Assembly: GCA_904063045.1 (NCBI GenBank)
Contig: CAJFCJ010000017.1
Span: 186,001-250,000, forward strand
DNA: 64,000 nt
Reading direction: 5' to 3'
DNA from: Dimorphilus gyrociliatus
Lineage: Eukaryota > Annelida > Polychaeta > Dinophilidae
Position numbers and translations under genes: made by a program. The notes beneath the pieces are model-generated. The model saw nothing but the letters and a program-made list of their open reading frames with translations, was not told where the DNA came from and searched no databases. This document shows positions 1-13,525 of the stretch, piece by piece. Positions within the stretch are counted from its first letter, which is position 1. Every line of letters begins with the position of its first letter.

Positions 1-1690
1 AAAGATTTCAAGGAAGAAGATTGCAGACCAGAATGTGAAAATGGAAAGAAATTCTGTATGAGAAGAAAGGCTTGCATCGATGAAGCAAGTTACAAAGAAG
101 ATGACTGCAAACCAATGCCACAATGTGGTCAAGATGAAAAGTATTGCATGAAGACCAAGGCATGTGTAGCTGTTAAAGATTTCAAGGAAGAAGATTGCAG
201 ACCAGAATGTGAAAATGGAAAGAAATTCTGTATGAGAAGAAAGGCTTGCATCGATGAAGCAAGTTACAAAGAAGACGACTGCAAACCAATGCCACAATGT
301 GGTCAAGATGAAAAGTATTGCATGAAGACCAAGGCATGTGTTGCTGTTAAAGATTTCAAGGAAGAAGATTGCAGACCAGAATGTGAAAATGGAAAGAAAT
401 TCTGTATGAGAAGAAAGGCTTGCATCGATGAAGCAAGTTACAAAGAAGACGACTGCAAACCAATGCCACAATGTGGTCAAGATGAAAAGTATTGCATGAA
501 GACCAAGGCATGTGTTGCTGTTAAAGATTTCAAGGAAGAAGATTGCAGACCAGAATGTGAAAATGGAAAGAAATTCTGTATGAGAAGAAAGGCTTGCATT
601 GATGAATCAAGCTATAAAGAAGATGACTGCAAACTAATGCCACAATGTGGTCAGGATAAAAAGTATTGCATGAAGACAAAAGAATGTGTTGCTGTTAAAG
701 ATTTCAAGGAAGAAGATTGCAGACCAGAATGTGAAAATGGAAAGAAATTCTGTATGAGAAGAAAGGCTTGCATCGATGAAGCAAGTTACAAAGAAGACGA
801 CTGCAAACCAATGCCACAATGTGGTCAAGATGAAAAGTATTGCATGAAGACCAAGGCATGTGTTGCTGTTAAAGATTTCAAGGAAGAAGATTGCAGACCA
901 GAATGTGAAAATGGAAAGAAATTCTGTATGAGAAGAAAGGCTTGCATTGATGAATCAAGCTATAAAGAAGATGACTGCAAACTAATGCCACAATGTGGTC
1001 AAGATGAAAAGTATTGCATGAAGACCAAGGCATGTGTTGCTGTTAAAGATTTCAAGGAAGAAGATTGCAGACCAGAATGTGAAAATGGAAAGAAATTCTG
1101 TATGAAAAGAAAGGCTTGCATTGATGAATCAAGCTATAAAGAAGATGACTGCAAACTAATGCCACAATGTGGTCAGGATAAAAAGTATTGCATGAAGACA
1201 AAAGAATGTGTTGCTGTTAAAGATTTCAAGGAAGAAGATTGCAGACCAGAATGTGAAAATGGAAAGAAATTCTGTATGAGGAGAAAGGCTTGTATTGATG
1301 AAGCAACATACAAGGAAGATGACTGCAAGCCAATTACTGAGTGCACTTCAGATGAAAAGTATTGCATGAAGACCAAGGCGTGTGTTGCTGTGAAAGATTT
1401 TAAGGAGGAAGACTGTAGAGTTGAATGTGAAAATGGAAAGAAATTTTGTATGAGAAGGAAGGCTTGCATTGACGAAGCAACCTATAAAGAAGATGACTGC
1501 AAACCGATTACTCAGTGTGCTCAAGACGAAAAGTACTGCATGAAAACAAAGAAATGCGTTGCTCAGGAAGATTATAAGGAAGTTGATTGTAAAGCAATAG
1601 CGAATTGTGGTTCAAATGAAAAATTTTGTTTGAAAACTAAGAAATGTATTGCTGTTGAATTGTTCAAGGAAGAAGATTGCAAAACTGTTT
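1..1690 (+). repeat. 174-bp coding tandem repeat (4-Cys modules)
   Basis: The word TTGCAGACCAGAATGTGAAA recurs at bases 21, 195, 369 and onward at exact 174-base spacing, about eight near-identical units and then degenerate ones to about 1690. Each 58-residue unit is two related halves with spacing C-x6-C-x5-C-x10-C (for example CGQDEKYCMKTKAC and CENGKKFCMRRKAC). Synonymous sites are also nearly identical between neighbouring units, which indicates recent amplification or homogenisation. The array begins before base 1. Confidence 0.95.
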
Positions 1691-4600
1691 CGCTGATTTG
1701 CCCTGTTGTTGCAGGAGGTAAAGATGCTGGAACTTGTGGTGCAGTTTGCAAAGATGAGAATGATTGCGGTGCAGGAAAAATTTGTTGTACTAGTGCATGC
1801 GGTGGAAAGACTTGTACTGATGGAGAAAATAGTAATAAACCCATTGGTTTATTAATATATAAAAATGATAAAACAACGTTAGAGTCTTTGGTTTCGAGCA
1901 TTAAAGTTGTTGGTGGAGAAGCCAATAATCTTCTTTTTAAACTAAAGTCGAAGACCTCAGTGTCTCTAAGTGTTACTGAAAAAGATTCAACTAATAATGA
2001 ATTTTTGTCAGCGGCTGGCGAATTGTCAGTAACTGGAAAACACGGATGGTATTCCTATTCTCTAGAAATCTATACACCCAACAAAGTTCTAGCGAGAGAG
2101 ATGGATGTAATGATTTTAAAGTTCCCTGTGAACCAGAAGCCGGTATTGACCCTCAAGAAAAATGTTATTAATACTGATGAAGATTCTGAATCGGATGATC
2201 TTAACATTGAGTCTTTCTTTGATATTGAAGACAACGAAATCAAGCCTGCTGAAAGTTGGGATGAAACAAAATACGGAAAGATGTCTCCTGCAGCTAAGAA
2301 ATATGAAGTACTTTATCATAGAGAGGTTGAATTAGCTTCGAAAGCAAAAGAGAATGCTATATTTATAATGCAATTTCCAAGAGTTCAAAATGTCAAGAAT
2401 ATAAAATCTAGTCTATTCGTAAAGGACAGCAAAGGCGCAAGACGAAAGTTATCAATGGTTGGAGGCGTTGTCAAATCTTCTGATAAGTTAATTGTCAAAC
2501 CTGTTGAAAATTTCCATGGTGAATTTAAATTGAGCGTCTATCCTGTTGACGATAGCGGTCGAAGAGAAATAGCAAATTATGTAAGATCATCAAAAATCAA
2601 TGAACTATTTGAATTTTTAAAATCTAGCGTTCATGTTGGTGTTGCTAAGTTAATTGTAGTAAAAGTAGCTCAGTCCAATGATTCTCCTTACTTTTTGAAA
2701 AATGACAACTTCTTTAGTCTTTATAAAAATCCAGCAACGGCTGTAAAAGACCTTTTTGTTCCTGAAAAGAATGACAATTATCAAGGAGCAACTGCAAAAT
2801 CTATTGTTAATAGTTTCTATGGCGACGAAGAGACTAAAGATCTTGGAATGGCTGTGTTTATGGCGCAAGAGAGTACCGTTTATGGTAATTTTGAGTATCA
2901 GAAAGATGGAGGAGCGTGGACGAAACTTATTGTCGGTTCAGATTTAACATATCTCACTATTGATTCATATAGAAGAGTTATAGCACCATTACTCTTCAAA
3001 CTACAAGGCAGCAGTGTGGTCAATTCTCGTACAATGTTGAATGACGTTTTACCTAAATTAAGCACTAAAAGTGATAAGATAACATTGGTATATTTGAAAC
3101 CTAACGACAGAATTAGATATTTACCAAAAGATTGGTCAGTTATTTTTCCATTAATGTTTCCATTGTTTGATAATATTAATTGTATTTTAGGTCTGCTTCT
3201 TGGGAGAAGAAGAAAATTGCTCATTTTGGCTTTTATGCTTGGGATATGAATAATAAAACTCCTACAGAATCGATTGATGGACCTCTTTGTAAATCTGACT
3301 TATGCGGTGGAAAAGGCACTCTAAGTTTCCTTCCTGTTCTTAGCTTAGCTCAAAAGGTGGACTGCAATGGAGTGCCAGGAGGTAGTATTAAACGTGATAA
3401 ATGCGATAAATGTGCAGGAGGAAATGAATGCTTGAAGAAAGACTGTAACGGAGAAGTAAAGGGAACTGCTTTCATTGACTTATGTGGAAACTGTGTTGGC
3501 GGTAGTACAACTAAAAAGCCTAATTACGCCAGAGATTGTTCAGGAAGGTGCAATGGTAATTTCACATTAATCTCCTTCCAGACAGATAAAGGAGAAGAAA
3601 AGATTTGTCTCGAGTAACTTATCTCTTTTACCTTTCTCATCATTCATATTCATTTATATATCTTTATTTTGAACAGTAAAAATACAAACACTACAAAATT
3701 CCTATTCTCGAGGTGGTGTGACGGTAAATTCAAGAGTTCAGCAAGATTAAACAAATGTAAAAAATGCTTTGGGGGAAGTACAGGACTAACAAATACAGCA
3801 GGAATGGATGTTTGCGGAATTTGTGGAGGAGATGGAAAATCTTGTTTAGATTGTAAGGGAACAGTTAGAGGAACTGCAACAGTAGATAAATGTAATAAAT
3901 GCAAAGAAGCGAAAGATAAAACCAGAGATACCGACTGTATAAGTCTATTCTCGATAAAGCCTATGAATTTATTTTATACGAAGAAAGATAAGCTGATTAT
4001 CACTGGAGTTGGCATCAATTTATTCAAAACAGTTGAAAAGTGTTCACTCTCAAGTCAATCTGATTCTAACAAAGTTAATTTACTAGATTCAAAAATAGTT
4101 AATATAAATGGGGAAACCGTTGTAGTCGCCAATTACGATGGATCAGCAGCAGCAGGAACATATAAAGCTGAATGTCTTTTTAAAGGAGACACAGAGAAAA
4201 CTCTAACCTCTGAGAAGACAATCGTTTTAATAGGAAATCCGAAAGTTACCAAATTCAGTGTAAAATCTATCCAAAGAGGTTCATCTGACGTTCAAACTGG
4301 CATGGCTACTGTTGAAGATACACTTGAAAATCCAGTGTGTTTCTTCATTTGTCCTCCAAATTCAAAATCTCTACCATTTTGCGCAGCAAGAACAAAATTC
4401 AGTAAATTCGTAGAAAAGAATCATTTGGTTCTTATAGGCTGTAAAAAAAAAGAAGATACCAAGTTGGAAATTAATTTGAGAATGTTCTTAAAGATTCAAC
4501 CGACCTCATTAAATATTAATATTGCTAATATCTTACCAACATCCGCTAGTGAACTTCAAGGGTACGACGTGCTAAGGTTTATAGTATTATAGTATTATTA

Positions 4601-7600
4601 ATATGAGTGAATTTTCTTTCAGAACTCCATCTGTTTCGCTTAAAGTAATTGGAACGCCTCCATCTGTGAAATCTGTTAGATTTAGCTCTAATTTATGTTA
4701 TCTGTTTGTTAAATTTGATAAAGTCATTGAAATTAAGGGAAGAGATTGTATATCGAAGAAGGCAGATTATAAAGAATGCTGCAAAGCTATGTGGAAATCG
4801 GCAGACTTGGATAAATTCGGAACAGGAGCTGAATGCTTATTAACCAATAATGGCGAATTGGCAATAAGACTTGGAAAGGAGAATAGAAATCTTGTATCTG
4901 GTACAACTTTAAGTTTAATTGACGATATTATTAAAGAGAGAGGAGTCGATGATTCTGTTGCAGCTTATCTTACATCACAAACAATCGATATACCTGATAT
5001 TAAAGGAAAACTCTTTGCTACTCTTATAGCACCAGAAAAAGTTGGAGGAGATTCCAACGTCAACATTAGAGCAAAGGTAGGTGGAGCTCAAGGATGTACA
5101 AAGTTAAATTACGAATGGACACTGGAATTTATCACTGGTCAGAATCCTAATGCCGATGCTCAGACAAAGCTTGATTCCACTAAATCTAACCTGAAAAACA
5201 CTGGAGAAGTTAGTCTTGGAGGTAGCGACTTGGCTCCAGGCTATAACTATAAAATTACATTAAAAGCAACAAATTTCATTGGAACATCCATTACGAAAAC
5301 GGCTGAATTTGAGAAAGCAACAGAGGATCTACCTATTTCTGTTAATTTAATAGCACCAGATCAAGCGGTTGATCCAAAATCCAACTTCCGCCTTAGTACT
5401 TCAATAATTGTTGAGAAAACTTTATCCAAAGTTCGATACAGTTATTCAGTAATGAATTCGATAGATTTCAAATTAGATTTTGCCAGAAGTAGAGTAGTTA
5501 ATCTAAACGGCAGGAAATTAAAATTGCAGGGAGGAAAGACCTACGAAGTACAAGTTACCGTTGATTATGAATTCAAACAAGGTAACGCTGTTAAATCTGG
5601 ATCTTTAACAGCTAGTGCTAAGTTTGAAACAAAAATACTACCACTTGTTGTCCTACTAAAAGGAAAAGGCAAAATGGAAGAATCCGCAACTGAAAGCTTA
5701 GACGGTAGCTTATCTTTTGATCCTAATGTTGCCGGAGGATCTTTAACTGATGCTATCTACGAGTGGACTTGCGAAAAGACAGATGAAGGCACGGGAGGAC
5801 TTTGCTATGACGTTGATGGAAATGTCTATACCAAGGAAAAATTCGACAATAGTTTAGAGATTTCTGGAAGTAAATTAGGACAAGGAAAATATAAATTCTG
5901 TTTAAAAATTCAAAAGGATACTATAAAAACTTCCAACTGCAAAGAAATTGAAATAGTTAAAGAGCCGGCTCCTGTACTCCTGGATTATGAATTGAAAAGC
6001 TTTTCAACGAGTGCCACAATTAAAGCAAAAGTTGAATCGAAGAAACCAGCTGCCGTTAGTTGGTCGGCTTTGTTCGAAGATGGTTTGTTAATCATTTACT
6101 TTAAATTGTTCTCACTATACAGCATATTAATAATTATTCATTGTCATTGTTGCTATAGGTACAACAGTAGCAAGTATAGCTCACAGCCGTGAAATATCGA
6201 CAACCGACGAAAAGCCAGATTGTATATTTTACGGTCCTCAAGTAATCGGAAAAGAAATGCAACAGGCTCGTGTATGGCTTAAATGTCAATCGTTAAAGAT
6301 CAATGCCGTTTATAAGATAAAACTGGAAATATTCCGTATTGATGAAAATGGAGAACAGATAGAATCGGAAAATGAACAGGATGCAAACAGTTTATTTGAT
6401 GAAGAAGAATTTGAGATAATTACTCCCGGAGCACCAGAAATATTGGATATTTCTGTGGATAAAAAGACTGCTCAAGAAATAACAGAAGAAATTAAAGCTA
6501 CTGTTAATGCCATTGACGATGAAGAAAATCTACCTCTCCGATTTAGTCTTGAGATATGCGACGAGGATGATAATTGTCGAATGATATCACCGAATTCTCC
6601 AAAGGAACAGCATCAATTTACTCTTCCTAAGGGTAAATTCAGATACGGTTATACAGTTTGTAATAGATTTGACATTTGTACCCAAAAACAATCGGATGTT
6701 GGTGATGTTATTGATGTGACAGCTTTAAATCTTGACAAAACATCAGCGGCCGATCTGGATCTTGAAGGTTTAGCAGAATCTTCCGAAGATCCTTTAGCAG
6801 CATTAAACAATTTCGTTTCGGGTTCAATTGGCGAAAAAGGAAAAACGAATCCAGAATTTGCAGAGGCCATTGAGAACGTAAAGTCATCTGTTGTCAGCGG
6901 AAGTTTAGATAAATTAGATACAAGCAATCCAAAAGAAGGAGCTAACCAATTAGCTAAAGTTTTAGACAAAAGGTTCCTACCTAAAGTAATTTCAAAAGAA
7001 ATAGTAGATAAGCTTGTGAAAGGACTTGAAGATTTATTAGAGAGTCTTTTCCCCAAACCATCGAATTCATTGAGGAAAAAGAGAGCAACCTCGACTAGTC
7101 CAACAAAAGATCCAATGACTGCTTCACAAGTTAAGACTTTCATCGACAGTCAAGATATTGAACTTAAACAGAGTTTAACATCGGCTAACAGTAAAGATTT
7201 CCAAGAAAATGTGAAGAAATACGTCATCGGTATGTGCAGAGGACCAATTATTGATCAAGACGCAATTGTTGCCGAAGCCGATTTAGCCACGATTAGATTA
7301 AAGAAGAGAAACTTTAATGATATTTCAAGTATGTGGTTGGACGCCGCTTGTCAAAATTGTACAAACGACGCTAAAATTAAACTAGATAACGAAACGGAAG
7401 ACGAACTTAAACAATGGAATTGTTCAGCCGGTACTTGCTTGGGCGCTTGTATTGGTAGTGTTGCTATAACTCGGGATGTTATTAGTATTTCTACAACGGC
7501 GCTTGCTCCGTTAAATAGTCCTCTTAAGTCCAACATCATGGCTCTTTTCTTACTCAACTACGAAACTGAAAACTTTGTTGCAGTTTCCAATTCAAAGGTA

Positions 7601-9170
7601 CAAATCAAAGTTCCAGTTGTCGGAACAGTAAATAATTCGTTTTCGTTGGAATGTCGTTTCTGGGAATCAGGCAAATGGAATAATAGTATTTGTTCTAGTG
7701 GTAGTGTAATGACACAAAATGGTTCATCTTCAGTTATTTGTACATGTTCCATGTACAATTCTTACGTTGCGTTGTTCGAAGCTCCACTAGAAGAGACAAC
7801 AACTGATGCAATGACAACTGCCGCGGCAATGATTTCAACTGAAGAAATGACAACCCAAGCTGTTAACCCATCAAAAGCTCAAACAGTAGGCCAAACTAAG
7901 AGTGGTCAAACGGATAAGAATAATGTGGATATTACTACTGAAGCAAATCATGAAATTCATATTGATGCTGATAAAGTAAAAGCTCAATTCTCATTGAACG
8001 CTGATTACAATACAATAGTTCAAGATAAAGCAGCTTTTGAAACTAGTATGGTAGACCAATTGGCTGTTCAATTATCAATTAATAAGGATAGAATCTCTGG
8101 TCTATCGGTTGAAAAGGGCAGTATTATAGTCATTTTCAGCATTCTTAAAGGATCTTCAGGTCCAACATTAGGTCAAGTATTAACAAACCTTCAAACTAAG
8201 GTTACAAGTGCTCAACTAGTAATAAAATCGCCAAGTGGAGCAACTTTAGCTGTCATGCAAAATAGTTTTCATTATACACCACCTACGCCAGCACCAACGC
8301 CTTCAAAGAAGGACGATGATGATAACAGCAAAACCAAGACAATTATAATAGTCGTTTGCGTTTTAGTTGGTGTTTTATTGATTGTTGGTATAATTGTTGC
8401 AGTTTGTTTGGTTCAAAAGAATAACCAACAACAGAAAAAGATACCTTCTTATAACGATCAAGCTTCTCATAGGCCATTAACTGGTAGTAGACCACCTCCT
8501 TATCAAACTAATCCAACAGAAACTGGATATACGAATCAAGGCTTTGATACTAAATCCAAATCATTAGTTTCTCTATCAAATCTCAATAGCAAATCTGCTA
8601 GTCGCCCTCAAACAGCTGCCGATCCGGATAGACGATCTTTGTACAATGATTCTAGAACGCCAGCTCCTCTATCCGGTTCAACTTATGGTGCGTTAGCTCC
8701 ATTAGAAAGTGAAATAAGGGAACAGCCATCGTTAGCGCGACCTGGAAGTTCTGCGTCATCAACCAACTCAAGGTGTCCGTCCAGAGTAGGTACACCCGGT
8801 TCAGTTAGGCTAAACTCTGGCCTAGGAAGAATCTCACCTGGCCTACCCGGAACGCCAACAACTCCTAGAAGTGGTAAGTTATCGTAGAACTTGTTCAAAA
8901 TTGATGATTAAACGTTTTTTCTCTCTTATCAACAGCTTCAGGATCAAGACCACAGACAGCCCGTAAGTTGTTCTTTTTTATTGTAGATAATTAGCCACTT
9001 AGGAGAGGACTGACTATCCATTTTAAATGAAGTTTACATAGATAAATTACTCCGCATAGATAAAAAAAAGAGAGAGATATTAATTGCTATCTTTAAATAT
9101 TAACTTTTTTAATTAAACAGGTTCCGTTACTATTACTGGACACGGAGCAAATACTACTGAATATAATTAG
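1..9170 (+). CDS. REJ/GPS-type single-pass membrane protein, 5' partial
   Basis: Large extracellular receptor-like protein, related in plan to polycystin-1/sperm receptor for egg jelly proteins. It is open from base 1, so the start is outside the window. Visible order: 4-Cys tandem modules (1-1690), a WAP-like four-disulfide core (about 1700-1815, CGAVCKDENDCGAGKICC), a low-homology region, Cys-rich CNG..GG repeats (3290-3940), REJ-like beta-rich region (about 4900-6100, LDGSLSFDPN...Y.WTC), a GAIN/GPS-like region ending CTCSMYNSYVALFEA (about 7735-7785), a Thr-rich stalk, one membrane span (8340-8420, IIIVVCVLVGVLLIVGIIVAV) and a Ser/Pro-rich tail. Introns I place: 3135-3190, 3614-3676, 4562-4622, 6083-6158, 8874-8935, 8963-9120, all GT-AG and frame-consistent; stop TAG 9168-9170. 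No polycystin 11-span channel part follows. Family placement is by motif reading only. Confidence 0.8.
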
Positions 9171-9638
9171 GCGACATGGCCCTATATTTTAAATAGAAGA
9201 ATATTGAATTTATGGGCTAAATTTTAACCTTCTATCGTATTTTAAACGTTGCACAATACAAAAATATAAGGAATTTAACTGAAAAAAATCGTTTATCTTG
9301 TTAAAATTCACAAGATAAATTCAAGATTTCTACTTTTTTTTAAAAAAAAAAAAGAGAAGATAAAAAAAAAACTTTTTTCTAATCTTCACTTGAACGTTTT
9401 TTTTTTGTTTCTTAAATGTTGCACTTGAACAATACAGATATTCAAGCAATAATATATATTTTTCAGTAATAATTAATTTAGGCCTATGATTATTATTTAA
9501 AAACGCTAGATTTATTCTATTTTTCAATATATTCTCCAAGAAATCGTCAGCAAAAATGACGAAAAAAATCAGAATTTTCTACTTCAACGAAAAGTTAAAG
9601 TTCCTTCTTTGTTATCTAAAATTATTAATTGGTTCTTT

Positions 9639-11126
9639 CTAAAAATAGGACTGCATCTTTCCTCTTCTTCGTACATCGACAGTCCAACAATGAAACATTC
9701 CAAAAAGTTCCATAGCATGATCAAAAACTACTGGAATCGATTTTATACCATTTTCTTCCAATAACTGTTTTATTAAATGGAATATAAGTTAATTAATCAA
9801 TTAATTAGTTAATTAATTATTGAAAAAAAGAATATAATACCTTAACCAATTCTTGACTACCAGCTGGAACAATAGCTCTCTTTTCGTCCAACATTAAAAT
9901 GTTAACATTGATTTGAAGCCATCCAGTTTTGTAGAATCTATTTTGTATAATAAGAAAACAACGAAACAATTAGAAAGGAGTAAGGAATTCAAATGCAATA
10001 AGTAATTATTACCTGCTTGATGGATCCCATTTGGGTGGTGGAGCGGAAATAATTTTCCAGCCTGCCTTTTCAAAGAATGGCTGAACTGTAGTACTCTTAT
10101 CTCCGTGTTTGAGGACAAGACCAGGTTCTGTAATGCACGTAGATTAATAGACGCATTCTATGTAGTACAATTATTAAAAGGACGCTTACTCAGAGGCAAG
10201 AATGTTCCGTCAGAGTGCCAAGAGTAAGGATCATCGGTAATAAACCAATGAAGATTAAAATTTGGTTCCAAATGTCTCTTAAGCCATTCGTAACCAGACC
10301 AATTGGTAACGTGACTAATTTGAATGAAAGCATCCTTTCCACATCTTATAATATCAGCAGCATCAAAAACAGGTTCAGCTTCGGTTAAAATAAACTTTCC
10401 TTTCCTATTAAGATCTTTTCTAAGTTCAATATTTTCCATAGGATAGTTTTCGTCGTAGAGACGATCACTCATAGTGGGTTTTGGTGCAACAGTCCATTTC
10501 GCTCCATTCTTAAAGTATTCAATTAATAAATTCTTATATGGTCTAGATTCGAAATATCTTGATCTCCAGCTCATAGTACTTTCAATGATTTCATTACCAA
10601 AGATAATAACGCTATCTCTAGGACAAGCTTGGGTAAATCCACTTTCAGTAAAATCTGGAGTTTTATAACCCTCTACTTCTGACCATTGGACAGCCAGATC
10701 ACCTCTTCTGACTTTTACACCCTCCTGTTCAAGAATATGTACAAGATGAGCAACTTCCTTCTCGGCGCCTATAAATCAATCATTCAGTTGTTGTAATAAG
10801 ACTTATTTTCACTTCCGTATTTATTGTAACTTACCCTCAATTGTCTCGGCTGGATAAGGCTGATTCTCATGTTCATACATATGCTCGTACCATTCTGGCT
10901 GCAAAGTAGCCTTAACTTCTGGTCTCATTTTTGGATACTTTGCTCCATCAGGTCTTCCAACAATAACTTCCTCCAGAGGATCCCATTCGTTAAAACAGTT
11001 GACAGGCGACTCTTCAGGTTTCGGAAACGTAAGAGGAACAGCCTCAGTAGTAAGACATCTCAAAGACGACTTATGAAGGTTTAATTTTCCTTTAAGAAGA
11101 TTTCCAATTCTGGCTGCTGTTAGCAT
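9639..11126 (-). CDS. GATM: Glycine amidinotransferase (arginine:glycine amidinotransferase)
   Basis: Mitochondrial enzyme that moves the amidino group of arginine to glycine, giving guanidinoacetate for creatine-type phosphagens. The N-terminus (MLTAARIGNLLKGKLNLHKS) is basic and fits a mitochondrial transit peptide. Family hallmarks seen: NEWDPLEEVIVGRPDGAKYP, FDAADIIRCGKD (catalytic Asp region), HSDGTF (catalytic His region; the family usually has H.DATF) and FHCWTVDVRRRGKMQSYF at the C-terminus with the catalytic Cys. Five exons: the first is 11126-10835, the second begins at 10768 and ends near 10190, with three short exons after it; stop TAG at 9641-9639. Junctions are GT-AG with introns of about 60-70 bases, except one near 10 kb. 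It converges with the REJ-type gene, leaving about 470 bases between stops. Confidence 0.93.
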
Positions 11127-13525
11127 GTTGATTTCTGGAAGAGAAAGAAATTACCTAACATTCAGATAATTTATCACTGGTGTTAAATTTTAATCTGAAA
11201 GCTAACACTACTCAAAGGTCAATTTTCAACAATCGAAGAAAGAAAACAATTATCTTGTAAGAGATCTCTTCCACCTATTTTTTTTTTATATTTAAATAAA
11301 GATTTAATAGCCAGAAACAAAGAAGATAACAAAGAGTCAAATTTGCCTCTTTAAAAGAAGAAAAATGACCTATAAAATTACATTGAAGAATATTTAAATA
11401 AGCTAAAACCAAGGTTGACAACCTAGTTGAAATGACAAATATATCAGTTTGTCTTCCAAAAAAAAATATATATTATATATATATTTGGCCAATTCTTCAT
11501 TCTTTCACTCTTTTCAATACAGATTATTTAAATAGTCTCATAAAAATTCTTCTATTCTTTTTACTCTTGAAGAACACTAATTACCCTCTCTTGACCTCTC
11601 TCTCTCTCTCTCACTCTCATTCTCATTCTCATTCTTACGATTATTCTCTTTAAACTAGAAGAATAGAAAGATGGAGAGAAACAGATTCTGAATATACTTT
11701 AGAATCAGTTTAAATTCTCTATATTTCTAAGAATAAACCTAAAAACCTTTCACCATGAATCATTCAAAGTATCAATTTTGACTTAATCGTTAAACATTAA
11801 AGTTGATGCTTTTATTTGAAAAAATAATTCGCTTTTCTTTCTTTTAAAGAAGTGAAAAAAGAGAAGAGAAAATGAAAGAATTGAATAAAATTAACAAAGA
11901 ATTATTTAAAGTTTAACACGTTTTTATAGAAATAGTTTCTTCTTTTATACCTGTTCACTGTTCTAGCCTCAGCTTACAACTGAAAGAATTGTCTCTCTTC
12001 CAACTATTAGGAAGACCCAGGTGGCGCTCAAAACATATATCACCCTATACCTAAGAAAATGGACAAAATGTAAAAAATATCGTTTCCTTCAGCTTTCTCT
12101 CTCTCTTCGTTTTTTATTTAAAAAGATATTGAAAATTATTCTTGTCTCTCTATTTTCTTTGTTTACCCAAAAGCAAAAGCTATATTACAGAACTATCTTG
12201 TTCTTGTTCTTCATATTCTTATTGTTGTTGTTCTTCTTCTTCCTCTTTGTCTTTCATAGTTAAACCAGAAGAACTTGAATTGAAATCTCTTAAGTTTTTA
12301 AGGACAATTAAATAAAAGCTAATAGCATTGATAGTAGAGAGATGGTCTGTTTTTTGTATTAGTTTGTTAAAAATAATGTAATATGAATTTTTCATTTAGA
12401 TATTATATTATGCCATATTATATTATTATAAAAAGAACATTGTCTTTTTTTTCGGTAGAGGGAGCCAATAGTTTTTTTTTTTAACACGCCTAACAATGAA
12501 CTTTAAGCCATGGTCTATTGTATTCGTCTATGTTGAAAGGCACGTAGAGACCCTTACCCCCTCTTACGTAATTAAGGATCGATTGTATAATTAACCGATA
12601 AAGAAACAATAGTACTAAAATTGGCAAACTTTCAATCAAAAGAATAATATATGTATATATATATAGGCTTATTGGTCAAACAGTTAATCGAAATAATCAT
12701 AGATATATGTCATTTTGTAATAAAAGAAAAGAGGAGACATACATCTAAACAGCAAAGCTATAGGAAACTTTGAAGAGACAGAAAGAAAAATTTCATTAAT
12801 ATTAACAGATATCTGAAAAGTATGCGATAGACAAGGAATTTTTGTAAAAGTAGAACATAAGGAGGACAATTAGCTAGAACAAGTTCACTCCTTCTTGTAA
12901 ACAGATAATAATAAAAAAAAAGACCAAGCGGATCACGCGATGAAAGTACTGTAAAATTTAATTGATGCTACAAAATATGATGTATAAATATCATAAAGGA
13001 AGGTATATTGTATATACTAATATATATATATATTAAGATATTAAGACGGCTCTGACCATACTTTGTGGCGTTTATAGCCTACGTACTTTATACAATCAAC
13101 CGACATAGCTACTCGCAGATGTAATAGACACATATAATAGTCGATGGAAATAGATACTTTCTTTCGTTTTTTGCCTCAACTAATCTCTTATTGTTAATAG
13201 AATGACTACAAAAGACGAATTAATAATTATAATAAATAATAACAATAACATTCTATTTGAGACTAATATAAATGAATGATTGATTAAATATCATCGAAAA
13301 CGTGTCTTATTCCTACTAGCGATTGCGTAATTTGTGATAATAAAGTTCTAGTCTCAGTTCAGAAACAGACATGAGATGTTAAGATTCAGGTATAAAGATC
13401 ACCTGATCTCAAATTATCTGAACAGCCTTCACCTTTCTATCTTATCTATAGGGTCGGGAGATAGCTTCAGTTGCGTAGACTAGAGCAAATTTTCTCTAAC
13501 TTCAATTGAGCTTACGCCTTCAGAC
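11127..13525. other. Non-coding interval between GATM and the nucleoside transporter
   Basis: This holds the divergent upstream regions of both genes. It is AT-rich with pyrimidine tracts (CT-rich 11590-11650, TTC/TTG-rich 12200-12260) and short homopolymers. ORFs here are low-complexity and lack homology or splice context; I see no gene. Confidence 0.6.

Noticed and set aside
634-1925. Minus-strand open frames across the 174-bp repeat array
   Set aside because: They are mirror images of the coding repeat, have no initiation or splice context, and repeat with the same period.
12021-12263. Plus-strand Leu/Phe-rich ORF between GATM and SLC28
   Set aside because: Encoded by a CTT/TTC/TTG-rich low-complexity stretch.
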